Assembly (NCBI GenBank): GCA_002842435.1
Contig: PHCX01000005.1
Coordinates: 1 to 64,000 of the forward strand
Length of the DNA: 64,000 bases
Origin: Betaproteobacteria bacterium HGW-Betaproteobacteria-1
GTDB taxonomy: Bacteria; Pseudomonadota; Gammaproteobacteria; Burkholderiales; Methylophilaceae
Direction of reading: 5' to 3'
A program made the translations under genes and the position numbers. This document shows positions 47,362 to 57,345 of the stretch, piece by piece. The stretch's first letter is position 1, and every line of letters begins with the position of its first letter. The notes beneath the pieces are model-generated. The model worked only from the letters and a program-made list of their open reading frames with translations. It was not told where the DNA came from and made no database searches.

Positions 47362-48817
47362 CGATACAATCCATCAAAGCCTGCAGATGTTCTTTCTGTG
47401 TAAACGGATTCATCAGTGTCGTGCGCAGCCATAACTTGCCATGCAGTTCGACCTGGGTCAGGTGGAACTGGCCGCTTTCGACGATTCTTTTCCTCAAATC
47501 GGCCTGATGTCGGTTCGACTCTTCGCCTGACACACCTTTTGTCAGATGACGGAAGCAGACGATATTGGTTTGCGGCATCATCAGCAGCTCAAAATCAGGA
47601 TGTACCTGCAGCATTCCGGCAAACATCTGCGCCTTGGCGAATGCTTCATCGACCAGGGTCGCCATACCTTCAACCCCGTAGAGCGAGAATGCCGTCCACA
47701 ACTTCAGGGCCATCATGCGTTTGGTGCATTCCAGTGTGCGGTAGCTGACGTTGTAGGTTTCGACTTCGTGATTTTTGCCCTGGAACAGGTAGGAAGCATC
47801 CTGTGCAAAGGCCAGATAGCTGTCTTGCGCTGACCTGAAGAGTACGGCCGATACGGTGGCCGGCATGTAGAGCAGTTTGTGGCCGTCCCAGATGACGGAA
47901 TCTGCATGCTCCAAGCCTTGCAGCAGGTCACGATGCCGGGCCGATAGCAGGGCAGATGCGCCGTGTGCACCATCCACATGCAGCCAGAGTTTGTGTGCCC
48001 GGCAGTATTCGCCGATTTCCTGCAAGGGGTCGACGCTGCCGGTGGCGGTACAGGCAGCGTTGGCAACCACTGCCATTACCGTTTCCTGCTTGCTCAGGCA
48101 ATCCTGATGGGCGCGTGCAATGCCTGCAGGTAGCATGCGCCCCTGCGAGTCGGTATGAATCCGGATGACCGCATCGGTGCCCAGACCCATGATGCCGGCC
48201 GCGCGTGAGATCGAATAATGGCTGTGCTCCGAAGCAAGGATGCGTAAAGGACGCTGTGCAGCAACGCCGTGCTTCCAGATGTTGCTGCCGGTGGCGTGCT
48301 GGCGTGCTGCCAGCAGCGCCGTCAGGTTTGCCTGGGCGCCGCCCGAGGTGAGGACGCCGTTGACTTCCTGCATTTGCCAGCCGATCAGCGTGCTCAGCCA
48401 GCGTATGACCTGGCGTTCCAGCATGGTGGCGCTGGGTCCGGTCTCGTAGACCGCCATGGCCTGGTTGGTCAGTGAAGCCACCAAGTCGCACAAGGCGGCG
48501 ACAGGCAGTGGTGTCGCAACCTGATGCCCCAGGTTCTGCGGGTGATGGATAGCCAGGTTGCCCGGCAGGATGTCAGCTTCCAGTTTTTTCAGCAGAGCCT
48601 TCAGATCCAGTGTTGCTTGCTGAGGCAGTGGCGCTTGCCAAGACTTGTCCTCGGTCGACGGTTGACGCCAGTTCAATACCGGACGCTGCGCGCTCAGGCT
48701 ACGTTGCAGTTCTTCCGCCAGCAGGTCTATCAGCTCATGGCCGACAGTGCGGAAACTCTCTGCATCAAACATGCTGTCGAGTATGGTTTTACTGTCTGTC
48801 ATCTTGATGGCTGTCAT
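47351..48817 (-). CDS. PLP-dependent group II decarboxylase family protein
   Basis: This 488-residue pyridoxal-phosphate enzyme of fold type I is of the glutamate/diaminobutyrate/aromatic amino acid decarboxylase family. Visible are TSGGAQANLTALLAAR (phosphate-binding), WLHVDGAHGASALLS (Asp pairing with the pyridine N) and the Schiff-base Lys in SVIWDGHKLLYMPA. The substrate cannot be read from sequence; a 2,4-diaminobutyrate or aspartate decarboxylase is as likely as any. The start ATG at 48817 is preceded by TGGAG and overlaps the upstream oxygenase stop (ATGA), so the two are coupled. The pairing with a 2OG oxygenase suggests a small amino-acid-modifying pathway. Confidence 0.87.
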   Translation of the reverse strand: MTAIKMTDSKTILDSMFDAESFRTVGHELIDLLAEELQRSLSAQRPVLNWRQPSTEDKSWQAPLPQQATLDLKALLKKLEADILPGNLAIHHPQNLGHQVATPLPVAALCDLVASLTNQAMAVYETGPSATMLERQVIRWLSTLIGWQMQEVNGVLTSGGAQANLTALLAARQHATGSNIWKHGVAAQRPLRILASEHSHYSISRAAGIMGLGTDAVIRIHTDSQGRMLPAGIARAHQDCLSKQETVMAVVANAACTATGSVDPLQEIGEYCRAHKLWLHVDGAHGASALLSARHRDLLQGLEHADSVIWDGHKLLYMPATVSAVLFRSAQDSYLAFAQDASYLFQGKNHEVETYNVSYRTLECTKRMMALKLWTAFSLYGVEGMATLVDEAFAKAQMFAGMLQVHPDFELLMMPQTNIVCFRHLTKGVSGEESNRHQADLRKRIVESGQFHLTQVELHGKLWLRTTLMNPFTQKEHLQALMDCIVSA

Positions 48818-49452
48818 CTCGACTCCAGTGACCTTGTCCTGAACCAGCCGGTCAGGCTGATGCGTGTGCGCTGTGCGGGCAGGACTTCATGGTAGAACCT
48901 GCCGGACAGGAACAGGGCGAGCCGACCACCCAGAGGAGCGATATCGACAAAGACTGCGTTCTCACTTTCATTCAGGTAAAGCCGCAATGCGCCGCCGTCA
49001 TCCTGCTGCCAGTCGTCGTTGAGATACAGCACTGCAGTGATCTGACGTTCCTGCTGCCCCTTGAACTGGTCAAGATGTTTCAGGTAGACCGCACCGGGAT
49101 CATATACGGCGAAATGGCATTCGAATTCGAACAGGCCGAGAAAGAAACAGTGATTGAGCTGTTCCTGCAGTGCCTGCATTGTGTGCAGGTAATCGGTCTG
49201 TTCTGGCGTCTGCCCTGCGTCATCAAGCCAGTAGATGGAATCGCCCCGGACTTCGCTGATGATTCTGTTTGTCTCGTCCTTGCCGATGCTGGCCTGATGC
49301 ATGATGCCGGCATCGCGTAGTCTGATCGCCTGTTGCTGCAAGGCCGCTATCATTGGTGGCGGCAGGTAGTTGTCGATAATGGTGTAACCGTGTTCAGCCA
49401 GCGCTTCGAGCTGATGATTGGTGATTGTGTCGCAGGTGATGGTGGTGTGCAT
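48814..49452 (-). CDS. 2-oxoglutarate/Fe(II)-dependent oxygenase
   Basis: This 212-residue protein has a prolyl-4-hydroxylase-like jelly-roll core. The iron ligands are visible: His and Asp in LKHLDQFKGQ and the distal His in SGRFYHEVLPAQR, followed by the 2-oxoglutarate-binding Arg in RTRISLTGWFR. ITAVLYLNDDWQQDDGGALRLY is the typical strand pair. It probably hydroxylates an amino acid or protein side chain. The gene is first of a two-gene operon with a PLP decarboxylase (4-nt overlap). Confidence 0.88.
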   Translation of the reverse strand: MHTTITCDTITNHQLEALAEHGYTIIDNYLPPPMIAALQQQAIRLRDAGIMHQASIGKDETNRIISEVRGDSIYWLDDAGQTPEQTDYLHTMQALQEQLNHCFFLGLFEFECHFAVYDPGAVYLKHLDQFKGQQERQITAVLYLNDDWQQDDGGALRLYLNESENAVFVDIAPLGGRLALFLSGRFYHEVLPAQRTRISLTGWFRTRSLESR

Positions 49453-49508
49453 GATGGGTAATTGAATGTGTAGGGCGAGATTATACTGCCAGTGTCCGTG
49501 CTTTTTGT

Positions 49509-49537
49509 TTGCTTCCGTAGCAGCAATGCGCTAGAAT
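49509..49537 (+). promoter_or_regulatory. Predicted sigma-70 promoter of tRNA-Val
   Basis: TTGCTT (49509-49514), a 17-nt spacer, then TAGAAT (49532-49537). The tRNA-Val gene begins 29 nt further on. Confidence 0.6.
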
Positions 49538-49565
49538 GCGCACCTCTTTGCTTTTTGAACAAAGC

Positions 49566-49642
49566 AGGCGCGTAGCTCAGCTGGTTAGAGCACCACCTTG
49601 ACATGGTGGGGGTCGTTGGTTCGAGTCCAATCGCGCCTACCA
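49566..49642 (+). tRNA. tRNA-Val, anticodon GAC
   Basis: A 77-nt cloverleaf with encoded CCA. The acceptor is AGGCGCG / CGCGCCT and the D arm is GCTCAGCTGGTTAGAGC. The anticodon stem CCACC / GGTGG encloses TTGACAT (anticodon GAC), and the T arm is GTTGGTTCGAGTCCAAT. It reads GUC/GUU. Confidence 0.96.
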
Positions 49643-49660
49643 AATTCAGATCCAAAACCC

Positions 49661-49685
49661 ACAAAAGCCGTTCATCGGCTTTTGT
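49661..49685 (+). terminator. Terminator-like hairpin after tRNA-Val
   Basis: A perfect 10-bp stem ACAAAAGCCG / CGGCTTTTGT with a TTCAT loop. It ends in TTTTGT and CGTTT, a moderately U-rich tail. It lies 19 nt after the tRNA and 34 nt before thrS. Confidence 0.7.
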
Positions 49686-49718
49686 CGTTTCAGGGTCTTA
49701 ACGATGAGACAGGACAGC

Positions 49719-51635
49719 ATGCCAGTTATCCGTTTGCCAGATGGTTCCGAGCGCAATTTCGATCAGCCGGTTACCGTCGCCGATGTGGCGATGAGCATCG
49801 GTGCTGGTCTGGCCAAGGCTGCGCTGGCAGGCAAGGTCAATGGCAAGGTGGTGGACACCAGTTACCTGATCGAGTCGGATGCGGATCTGGCCATCATCAC
49901 CGACAAGAGCCCTGAAGGTCTCGAAATCATCCGTCACTCCACTGCGCATTTGCTGGCATATGCAGTGAAAGAGCTGTTCCCGGAAGCGCAGGTGACCATC
50001 GGTCCCGTCATCGAGAACGGTTTCTACTACGACTTTTCCTATCATCGCCCATTTACTCCGGAAGACCTGCAGGTCATCGAGAAGAAGATGGTCGAACTGG
50101 CGAAGAAGGACGAGCCGGTCAGCCGCAAGGTATTGCCGCGCGATGAGGCTGTGGCCTACTTCAAATCCATAGGCGAGCATTACAAGGCCGAGATCATCGC
50201 ATCGATTCCGGCAAACGAAGATGTTTCGCTCTACACTGAGGGCAATTTCACCGACCTCTGCCGTGGCCCACATGTGCCATCCACCGGCAAGCTCAAGGCC
50301 TTCAAGCTGATGAAGCTGGCAGGTGCCTACTGGCGAGGCGATTCCAATAACGAGATGCTGCAACGCATCTACGGTACTGCCTGGACGAAGAAGGAAGACC
50401 TCGAGCAGTATCTGCATATGCTGGAAGAAGCCGAGAAACGAGACCATCGCAAACTGGGCAAGCAGCTCGATTTCTTCCATATGCAGGATGAGGCGCCAGG
50501 CATGGTGTTCTGGCATCCGCGCGGCTGGTCGCTGTGGCAGGAAATCGAACAGTACATGCGTGCCAAGTTCGTCGAATACGATTATCAGGAAGTGCGCACA
50601 CCGACCATCATGGACCGCTCCCTGTGGGAGAAATCCGGCCACTGGGAAAACTACCGCGAGAACATGTTCACCACGGCGTCCGAAAACCGTGATTACGCGG
50701 TGAAGCCGATGAACTGTCCGGGTCATGTGCAGATTTTCAACAGCGGTTTGCACAGCTATCGCGATTTGCCCTTGCGCCTGGCCGAGTTCGGTTCCTGCCA
50801 TCGCAACGAACCGTCCGGTGCCTTGCACGGCCTGATGCGCGTGCGCGGTTTCACGCAGGATGACGCGCACATCTTCTGTACCGAGGAGCAGATCGAGGCG
50901 GAAGTCGCCGACTTCATTGCCATGCTGTATGAGGTATACAACGACTTCGGTTTCAGTGATGTATTGGTCAAGCTGTCTACCCGTCCGGAAAAGCGTGTCG
51001 GCTCTGATGAAACCTGGGATCAGGCGGAGCAGGCGCTGGCCGCCGCGCTGGAGCAGAATAATCTGCAATATGATCTGCAGCCGGGCGAAGGTGCGTTCTA
51101 CGGCCCCAAGATCGAGTTCACGCTGAAAGACAGTCTGGGTCGCCTGTGGCAGGTCGGTACCATTCAGCTGGATTTCAACCTGCCGGTCAGGCTGGGTGCC
51201 GAGTATGTGGCGGAGGACAACAGCCGCAAGAGCCCGGTCATGTTGCACCGCGCGATTGTTGGTTCGATGGAGCGTTTCATCGGGATTCTGATTGAGCATT
51301 ATGCTGGCGCCATGCCGCTGTGGCTGGCACCGGTGCAAGCAATGGTCTTGAACATCACGGATGCACAGGCAGATTATGTCAAGGAAGTGGTCGCCGAACT
51401 GAAGAAAAACGGCATTCGCGCCGAATGCGACTTGAGGAATGAGAAAATAACCTATAAAATACGCGAACATAGCTTACAGAAGCTGCCTTATCTGCTGGTT
51501 GCAGGTGAGCGCGAAATGCAAAGTAAGCAGGTGGCCGTGCGTACCAGAAAGGGTGAAGACCTGGGTTCGATGCCGATACAGGCGCTGATTGAGCGACTGG
51601 CCGGCGAGGTTAAAGCCAGAGGTAGCGCGGCCTAA
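49719..51635 (+). CDS. thrS: Threonyl-tRNA synthetase
   Basis: ThrS charges tRNA-Thr. It is a class II synthetase of about 638 residues from ATG 49719 ([14 protein letters not shown]); an earlier ATG at 49704 adds five residues. The domains are an N-terminal TGS, the editing/SAD domain with [18 protein letters not shown] and [18 protein letters not shown], a catalytic core with the zinc ligand Cys in [12 protein letters not shown] and motif 2/3 segments ([34 protein letters not shown]), and a C-terminal anticodon-binding domain. infC follows after 25 nt, the conserved order. Its end probably carries an internal promoter for infC. Confidence 0.97.
   Translation: MPVIRLPDGSERNFDQPVTVADVAMSIGAGLAKAALAGKVNGKVVDTSYLIESDADLAIITDKSPEGLEIIRHSTAHLLAYAVKELFPEAQVTIGPVIENGFYYDFSYHRPFTPEDLQVIEKKMVELAKKDEPVSRKVLPRDEAVAYFKSIGEHYKAEIIASIPANEDVSLYTEGNFTDLCRGPHVPSTGKLKAFKLMKLAGAYWRGDSNNEMLQRIYGTAWTKKEDLEQYLHMLEEAEKRDHRKLGKQLDFFHMQDEAPGMVFWHPRGWSLWQEIEQYMRAKFVEYDYQEVRTPTIMDRSLWEKSGHWENYRENMFTTASENRDYAVKPMNCPGHVQIFNSGLHSYRDLPLRLAEFGSCHRNEPSGALHGLMRVRGFTQDDAHIFCTEEQIEAEVADFIAMLYEVYNDFGFSDVLVKLSTRPEKRVGSDETWDQAEQALAAALEQNNLQYDLQPGEGAFYGPKIEFTLKDSLGRLWQVGTIQLDFNLPVRLGAEYVAEDNSRKSPVMLHRAIVGSMERFIGILIEHYAGAMPLWLAPVQAMVLNITDAQADYVKEVVAELKKNGIRAECDLRNEKITYKIREHSLQKLPYLLVAGEREMQSKQVAVRTRKGEDLGSMPIQALIERLAGEVKARGSAA
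51432..51460 (+). promoter_or_regulatory. Possible internal promoter for infC-rpmI-rplT within thrS
   Basis: TTGAGG (51432-51437), a 17-nt spacer, then TAAAAT (51455-51460), in a locally AT-rich patch of thrS about 200 nt before infC. E. coli infC is also transcribed from promoters inside thrS, so the position is plausible. It rests on consensus match only. Confidence 0.4.
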
Positions 51636-51660
51636 TTATTTAATTTTTGGAGAATTTGCT

Positions 51661-52185
51661 ATAGCTCAAGACAAGGAAGTACGAATCAACGGTGACATTA
51701 CTGCTCCGCAGATTCGTTTGGTAGGCGTGGATGGTGAACCGCTCGGTATCGTGACATTGGCCGAGGCCTTTGCAAAAGCTGAAGAGGCTGATATCGACCT
51801 GGTTGAAATCGCCCCGCAGGCCGCCCCGCCGGTTTGCCGTTTGATGGATTACGGTAAATTCAAGTATGCCGAAAGCAAGAAGCAGCACGAGGCGCGTCTT
51901 AAGCAAAAGCAGGTTCAGGTCAAGGAAGTCAAGTTTCGTCCGGGTACGGATGAAGGCGATTACAACGTCAAGCTGCGGAATCTGATCCGGTTCCTGCAGG
52001 AGGGCGACAAGGCCAAGATCACGCTGCGTTTCCGCGGTCGTGAAATCACCCATCAGGAATTGGGTCTGGCCTTGCTGAAACGGGTGGAAGCTGACCTGCA
52101 GGAATATGCAGTGGTTGAGCAGTTCCCCAAGATGGAAGGTCGGCAGATGGTGATGGTGCTGGCACCACACAAGAAACCGAAGTAA
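51661..52185 (+). CDS. infC: Translation initiation factor IF-3, with AUA start codon
   Basis: IF-3 blocks premature subunit joining and proofreads the initiator tRNA/start codon on the 30S subunit. It is 174 residues: an N-terminal domain ([20 protein letters not shown]), the lysine-rich linker [20 protein letters not shown] and a C-terminal domain ([17 protein letters not shown]). No ATG, GTG or TTG lies at the conserved N-terminus. The ATA at 51661 is preceded by GGAGAA at 8 nt, so AUA is the start. Rare starts (AUU in E. coli) make infC sensitive to IF-3 itself and so autoregulated; the same is inferred here. An in-frame upstream extension inside thrS is not part of the protein. Confidence 0.93.
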   Translation: MAQDKEVRINGDITAPQIRLVGVDGEPLGIVTLAEAFAKAEEADIDLVEIAPQAAPPVCRLMDYGKFKYAESKKQHEARLKQKQVQVKEVKFRPGTDEGDYNVKLRNLIRFLQEGDKAKITLRFRGREITHQELGLALLKRVEADLQEYAVVEQFPKMEGRQMVMVLAPHKKPK

Positions 52186-52311
52186 TCAGTAAGAACAAAG
52201 TGGTAAATGGTTTCGATGCGGCATCAGGCTGCAATGAAACAAAAGGAATTCTGAGTGATACGGCTAAATGGCATGCCCAGGCACTCTTAACTACTCTCAA
52301 AGGAGAACAAA

Positions 52312-52509
52312 ATGCCAAAGATGAAGACCAAGAGCGGCGCCAAAAAGCGCTTCAAGTTCCTGGGTAACGGCAAGGTCAAGCGTACCCATTCGCACCTGCG
52401 CCATATCCTGACCAAGAAGACTACCAAGCAGAAACGCAAGCTACGCGGTACGGCAATCATTTCATCCACAGACGTCAAGCGCGTACGCGCCATGATGCCA
52501 ACTCAATAA
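52312..52509 (+). CDS. rpmI: 50S ribosomal protein L35
   Basis: A 65-residue basic ribosomal protein with the family start [13 protein letters not shown] and the later [11 protein letters not shown] and [11 protein letters not shown]. The ribosome binding site AAAGGAGA is strong. It lies 126 nt after infC (the spacer may hold a leader structure for L20 control) and 11 nt before rplT. Confidence 0.97.
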   Translation: MPKMKTKSGAKKRFKFLGNGKVKRTHSHLRHILTKKTTKQKRKLRGTAIISSTDVKRVRAMMPTQ

Positions 52510-52520
52510 GGAGATAGAAC

Positions 52521-52883
52521 ATGCCTAGAGTAAAACGTGGTGTCATTGCCCGCGCACGTCACAAGAAAATTCTGAACGCCGCCAAGGGTTATCGCGGTCG
52601 TCGCAAGAACGTATACCGTGTAGCCAAACAGGCGGTCATGAAGGCTGGTCAATATGCCTACCGTGATCGTCGTCAGAAGAAGCGTCAATTCCGTGCACTG
52701 TGGATCGCTCGTATCAATGCCGGTTCACGCGAATTCGGTTTGACATACAGCCGTTTCATGAACGGTCTGAAGAAATCCGCGATCGAAGTCGATCGCAAGG
52801 TGCTGGCTGATTTGGCAGTATTCGATAAGCCGGCTTTTGCCAAGTTCGTAGAACTGGCGAAATCCGGTCTCGCTGCTGCTTAA
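52521..52883 (+). CDS. rplT: 50S ribosomal protein L20
   Basis: A 120-residue L20: [20 protein letters not shown] then [17 protein letters not shown], with the globular C-terminal domain [20 protein letters not shown]. In other bacteria L20 represses its own operon by binding the mRNA. The ribosome binding site is AAGGAG. A terminator follows at 52898, so part of the transcripts end before pheS. Confidence 0.97.
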   Translation: MPRVKRGVIARARHKKILNAAKGYRGRRKNVYRVAKQAVMKAGQYAYRDRRQKKRQFRALWIARINAGSREFGLTYSRFMNGLKKSAIEVDRKVLADLAVFDKPAFAKFVELAKSGLAAA

Positions 52884-52897
52884 ATTCAAGCTGACAG

Positions 52898-52925
52898 AAA
52901 AGGAGGCCGTGTGCCTCCTTTTTTT
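52898..52925 (+). terminator. Terminator/attenuator between rplT and pheS
   Basis: A 10-bp stem AAAAGGAGGC / GCCTCCTTTT with a short loop, then a T run. It is placed 15 nt after rplT and about 48 nt before pheS, so it would separate ribosomal protein from phenylalanyl-tRNA synthetase expression. I saw no Phe-rich leader peptide, so a classical pheST attenuator is not supported. Confidence 0.85.
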
Positions 52926-52949
52926 ACGGCATAATTCAGGGCTGAGTGA

Positions 52950-53972
<1,023 letters not shown>

Positions 53973-53975
53973 GTT

Positions 53976-56327
53976 ATGCAATTCTCTGAAAACTGGTTAC
54001 GCCAATTCGTTAATCCCGCCATCGACAGCGAGGCCTTGAGTCATGCACTGACCATGACCGGCCTGGAAGTCGAGGAAATGGAACCGGTCGCTGCCGCCTT
54101 CAGCAAGGTGGTGGTCGGCGAGATTGTCAGTGCCGAAAAGCACCCGGATGCTGATCGATTGCAGCTATTGCGTGTCGATACAGGCGCAGCTGAGCCGCTG
54201 CAGATCGTCTGCGGTGCGCCGAATGCACGCGTCGGCCTGAAAGCCCCTTGCGCGCTGGTCGGTGCCGAACTGCCGGGTTTCAGTATCAAGCAGGCCAAGG
54301 TCAGAGGTATCGAGTCCTTCGGCATGATGTGCTCCGCCAAGGAACTTGGTTTGTCCGAAGAAAGCAGCGGTTTGCTGGAGCTGCCGGCAGATACGCGGGT
54401 CGGGCAGGACATTCGCGAATTGCTGGATCTGGATGACAAGGCCATCACGCTCAAGCTGACGCCCAATCGTTGCGACTGCCTCAGCATACTGGGCGTGGCA
54501 CGCGATGTGGCTGCCATTACCGGGGCCGATTTGCATCTGCCGCCTATCGTCGAGACAAATGCCGGTCATCAGGCGCAGCAGACCGTCACCGTCAAGGAAA
54601 GTACTGCCTGCCCCTTGTATAGCGGGCGTCTGATTCGTGGCGTCAATGCCCATGCCACTACACCGGACTGGATGGTGCGCTGCCTGGAACGTAGTGGCTT
54701 GCGCAGCATCAGTGCCGTGGTCGATATCACCAATTATGTGCTGCTGGAACAAGGGCAGCCCATGCATGCCTTTGATGCTGCCAAACTGCGCGGCAATATC
54801 GAGGTGCGCTACGCCAATCAGGGTGAAATACTCGCATTGCTGAACGAGCAGACGGTCGAGCTGGATGCCGACATGCTGGTGATTGCCGATGATGATGGTG
54901 CAATCGCGCTGGCCGGTATCATGGGTGGGGCATCGACCGCCGTTGCCGATGCAACGACCGATATTTTCCTGGAATGCGCATTCTTCTCGCCCGCCGTCAT
55001 CGTCGGTCGCGCGCGTCGACTGGGGTTCTCCACTGATTCCTCCTATCGTTTCGAGCGAGGTGTGGATTTTGCCAATACTTTGCAGGCGCTTGAGCGTGCC
55101 ACCGGCCTGATCCTGGAAATCTGCGGCGGTGAAGCCGGCCCGGTGACCGAGGTGCTGAACGCCTTGCCGCAACGCGCGCCTGTGAAATTAAGAATGAACC
55201 GCCTGTGCAGCGTGCTTGGCATTCAACTGGATGCTGATGATGTAGCGGAAATCTTCAGCAAGCTGGGTTTCGATTTTCAGCAGTCAGATGTGGGCTTCAC
55301 TGTCATACCGCCGAGCTATCGCTTCGACATTGCAATAGAAGAAGATCTGATCGAAGAAGTTGCGCGTCTGCATGGCTATGACAGCATTCCGGCCACTGCG
55401 CCGCGTGCGGCTCTCAATATGCTGCCCAGTCCGGAAACCCGTTTGCATAGATCCGTATTGCGCGATACGTTGGCCGCCAGCGGTTATCAGGAGATCGTCA
55501 GCTACAGTTTTGTCGATGAAAGCTGGGAGCGGGATCTGCTCGGCAACGATGCGCCTATCAGGTTGAAGAATCCGATTGCCAGCGACATGAGCGTGATGCG
55601 CTCTGGGTTGTGGGGTGGTCTGTTGGATGCGCTGGTTTATAACCTCAATCGCAAGCAGGACCGCGTGCGGCTTTTCGAGATCGGTGCCGGTTACGCGGCA
55701 GTTGCCGATGGCTTTACCGAGACGCAGCGTATATCCGGCCTGGCTTATGGCGATGCTGCGCCAGAACAGTGGGCGCAGGATGAGCGCGAAGTCGATTTTT
55801 ACGACATCAAGGCCGATGTCGACAATCTGACGCATGACGCGGCCACCTATGTAGCGGCAGAGCATCCGGCGCTGCATCCGGGGCAATCGGCGCGCGTGAT
55901 GCTGAATGGCGAAGCGGTCGGCTGGCTGGGCAAATTGCATCCGAAGTGGCAGCAGCATTATCAGTTGCCGCGCGGTGTCATGTTGTTCGAGCTTGATATG
56001 GCACCTCTGCTGGCGCGTAAGCTGGTGCAATACAGCGAAGTGGGCAAGTTCCCGCCGGTGCGTCGTGACCTTGCTGTCGTTGTTGATGAAAAGGTGACGG
56101 TACAGGAACTGCTGGATACCATGCGTGCAACTGGAATTTCCTTGCTCAGTGACGTCGCATTGTTCGATGTTTATCGCGGCAAGGGTATCGCTGAAGGTAA
56201 AAAAAGCCTTGCATTTCTGGTGCTTATGCAAGATACTCAAAAAACCTTGACCGACGTGGAAGCCGATGAAGTCATGGCAAAACTGCTGGATGCCATCGCT
56301 AAAAAACACCACGCAGAACTGCGATAA
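53976..56327 (+). CDS. pheT: Phenylalanyl-tRNA synthetase beta subunit
   Basis: PheT is the 783-residue beta chain. The N-terminal tRNA-binding (EMAP-like) domain is at about 40-150 (VGEIVSAEKHPDADRLQLLR, with GIESFGMMCSAKELGLSEES), followed by the B3/B4 editing domain (HAFDAAKLRGNIEVR), B5, the catalytic-like core and a C-terminal anticodon-binding FDX-ACB domain (SEVGKFPPVRRDLAVVVDE). The frame is intact and the length normal. ihfA follows after 63 nt, a conserved arrangement. Confidence 0.97.
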   Translation: MQFSENWLRQFVNPAIDSEALSHALTMTGLEVEEMEPVAAAFSKVVVGEIVSAEKHPDADRLQLLRVDTGAAEPLQIVCGAPNARVGLKAPCALVGAELPGFSIKQAKVRGIESFGMMCSAKELGLSEESSGLLELPADTRVGQDIRELLDLDDKAITLKLTPNRCDCLSILGVARDVAAITGADLHLPPIVETNAGHQAQQTVTVKESTACPLYSGRLIRGVNAHATTPDWMVRCLERSGLRSISAVVDITNYVLLEQGQPMHAFDAAKLRGNIEVRYANQGEILALLNEQTVELDADMLVIADDDGAIALAGIMGGASTAVADATTDIFLECAFFSPAVIVGRARRLGFSTDSSYRFERGVDFANTLQALERATGLILEICGGEAGPVTEVLNALPQRAPVKLRMNRLCSVLGIQLDADDVAEIFSKLGFDFQQSDVGFTVIPPSYRFDIAIEEDLIEEVARLHGYDSIPATAPRAALNMLPSPETRLHRSVLRDTLAASGYQEIVSYSFVDESWERDLLGNDAPIRLKNPIASDMSVMRSGLWGGLLDALVYNLNRKQDRVRLFEIGAGYAAVADGFTETQRISGLAYGDAAPEQWAQDEREVDFYDIKADVDNLTHDAATYVAAEHPALHPGQSARVMLNGEAVGWLGKLHPKWQQHYQLPRGVMLFELDMAPLLARKLVQYSEVGKFPPVRRDLAVVVDEKVTVQELLDTMRATGISLLSDVALFDVYRGKGIAEGKKSLAFLVLMQDTQKTLTDVEADEVMAKLLDAIAKKHHAELR

Positions 56328-56390
56328 ATAACAAGATTTGCAAGTCCGCACTAAATATCAGTAATCAAGCAAGTAGTTGAAAGGTTTTGT

Positions 56391-56693
56391 ATGACATTGA
56401 CTAAGGCCGATCTGGCCGATCTGCTCTTCGAGCAAGTCGGCCTGAACAAGCGCGAAGCCAAGGATATGGTGGAAGCATTTTTTGAGGAAATCCGTACCGC
56501 TTTGGAACTTGGTGACAGTGTCAAACTTTCCGGTTTCGGCAACTTTGAATTACGCCAAAAGTCTGAACGGCCGGGCCGCAATCCAAAGACCGGTGAGGAA
56601 ATCCCGATCACTGCCCGTCGTGTTGTGACATTCCACGCCAGTCAAAAGCTTAAAAGCAAGGTAGAAGAGGCATATGCAGGAGCGCACGCTTAA
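56391..56693 (+). CDS. ihfA: Integration host factor subunit alpha
   Basis: A DNA-bending nucleoid protein that acts as an IhfA/IhfB heterodimer. It is 100 residues with the IHF-alpha features [42 protein letters not shown] (beta-arm; Pro intercalates DNA) and [14 protein letters not shown]. The overlap with the following merR-type gene (56674-56693) and the position behind pheT are typical for Proteobacteria. Confidence 0.96.
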   Translation: MTLTKADLADLLFEQVGLNKREAKDMVEAFFEEIRTALELGDSVKLSGFGNFELRQKSERPGRNPKTGEEIPITARRVVTFHASQKLKSKVEEAYAGAHA

Positions 56694-57069
56694 CGTTCAA
56701 CTGCCGCCGATCCCGGCCAAACGCTACTTTACCATCGGTGAAGTCAGCGAGTTGTGCGGGGTCAAGCCTCATGTTCTGCGCTACTGGGAACAGGAGTTCA
56801 CCCAGCTCAAGCCTGTCAAACGCCGCGGCAACCGGCGTTACTACCAGCATCATGAAGTCCTGTTGATTCGTCGTATCCGCGAACTGCTCTATGAGCAGGG
56901 ATTTACCATTAGCGGCGCTCGCAATCGTCTTGATGAGCACCATGTAGCTGCGGCCGAACATGATGTTTTACCTGTCAGCAGTGTTGCGTCACAAGGTGCA
57001 GTTCCGGGGATTGATGTCGCTGCACTGCGTGGAGAGTTGCGCGAGCTGCTGCAATTGCTGCGCGCCTGA
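56674..57069 (+). CDS. MerR-family transcriptional regulator
   Basis: A 131-residue regulator with the winged helix-turn-helix at residues 17-55 ([20 protein letters not shown], then [20 protein letters not shown]) and a dimerisation helix to about 80 ([20 protein letters not shown]). The C-terminal tail is Ala/Val-rich with no metal-binding cysteines, so a metal or redox sensor is unlikely. It is the small MerR protein regularly found just after ihfA in Proteobacteria; its target is unknown. Confidence 0.9.
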   Translation: MQERTLNVQLPPIPAKRYFTIGEVSELCGVKPHVLRYWEQEFTQLKPVKRRGNRRYYQHHEVLLIRRIRELLYEQGFTISGARNRLDEHHVAAAEHDVLPVSSVASQGAVPGIDVAALRGELRELLQLLRA

Positions 57070-57140
57070 TTGTGCTTTCCTTCAGTTGTGGCAATCTTTC
57101 ATTAAACTTCGATAAGCTCACTTAAAAAGCCAATCCCGGC

Positions 57141-57169
57141 TGTCTTAGCCAGACCTTTTCCGCTATAAT
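57141..57169 (+). promoter_or_regulatory. Predicted promoter of tRNA-Pro
   Basis: A consensus TATAAT at 57164-57169 with a weak -35 (TGTCTT, 57141-57146) at 17-nt spacing, 35 nt before the tRNA. A GC-rich stretch follows the -10, as in stringently controlled promoters. Confidence 0.55.
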
Positions 57170-57204
57170 TCTGCTCTTGTTTTCGCGTAAGCGGGACATC
57201 GGTT

Positions 57205-57281
57205 CGGGGTGTAGCGCAGCCTGGTAGCGTACTTGCATGGGGTGCAAGGGGTCGGGAGTTCGAATCTCCCCACCCCGACCA
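57205..57281 (+). tRNA. tRNA-Pro, anticodon GGG
   Basis: A 77-nt cloverleaf with encoded CCA. The acceptor is CGGGGTG / CACCCCG, and the anticodon stem CTTGC / GCAAG encloses ATGGGGT (anticodon GGG). The T arm contains GGGAGTTCGAATCTCCC. It decodes CCC/CCU. Confidence 0.96.
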
Positions 57282-57298
57282 AAATTTGAGATTTGAAA

Positions 57299-57327
57299 TA
57301 AAAAGCCAGCTATATGCTGGCTTTTTA
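57299..57327. terminator. Bidirectional terminator between tRNA-Pro and cysC
   Basis: A 12-bp stem TAAAAAGCCAGC / GCTGGCTTTTTA with a TATAT loop, flanked by T-rich sequence. It ends 6 nt before the end of cysC on the minus strand and 17 nt after tRNA-Pro. Confidence 0.92.
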
Positions 57328-57345
57328 TTTATTCAGGAGGCTTTA
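57328..57345. repeat. 18-bp direct repeat, copy 1 (end of cysC)
   Basis: TTTATTCAGGAGGCTTTA, identical to 58450-58467. Here it contains the last codons and stop of cysC read on the other strand. Because the same string makes a fine ribosome binding site for the sulfotransferase at copy 2, one copy may derive from the other. Confidence 0.85.

Noticed and set aside
49698..51470. A 590-codon open frame on the strand opposite thrS
   Set aside because: It is the antisense shadow of thrS, which has every synthetase motif. The antisense product has no recognisable domain or ribosome binding site.
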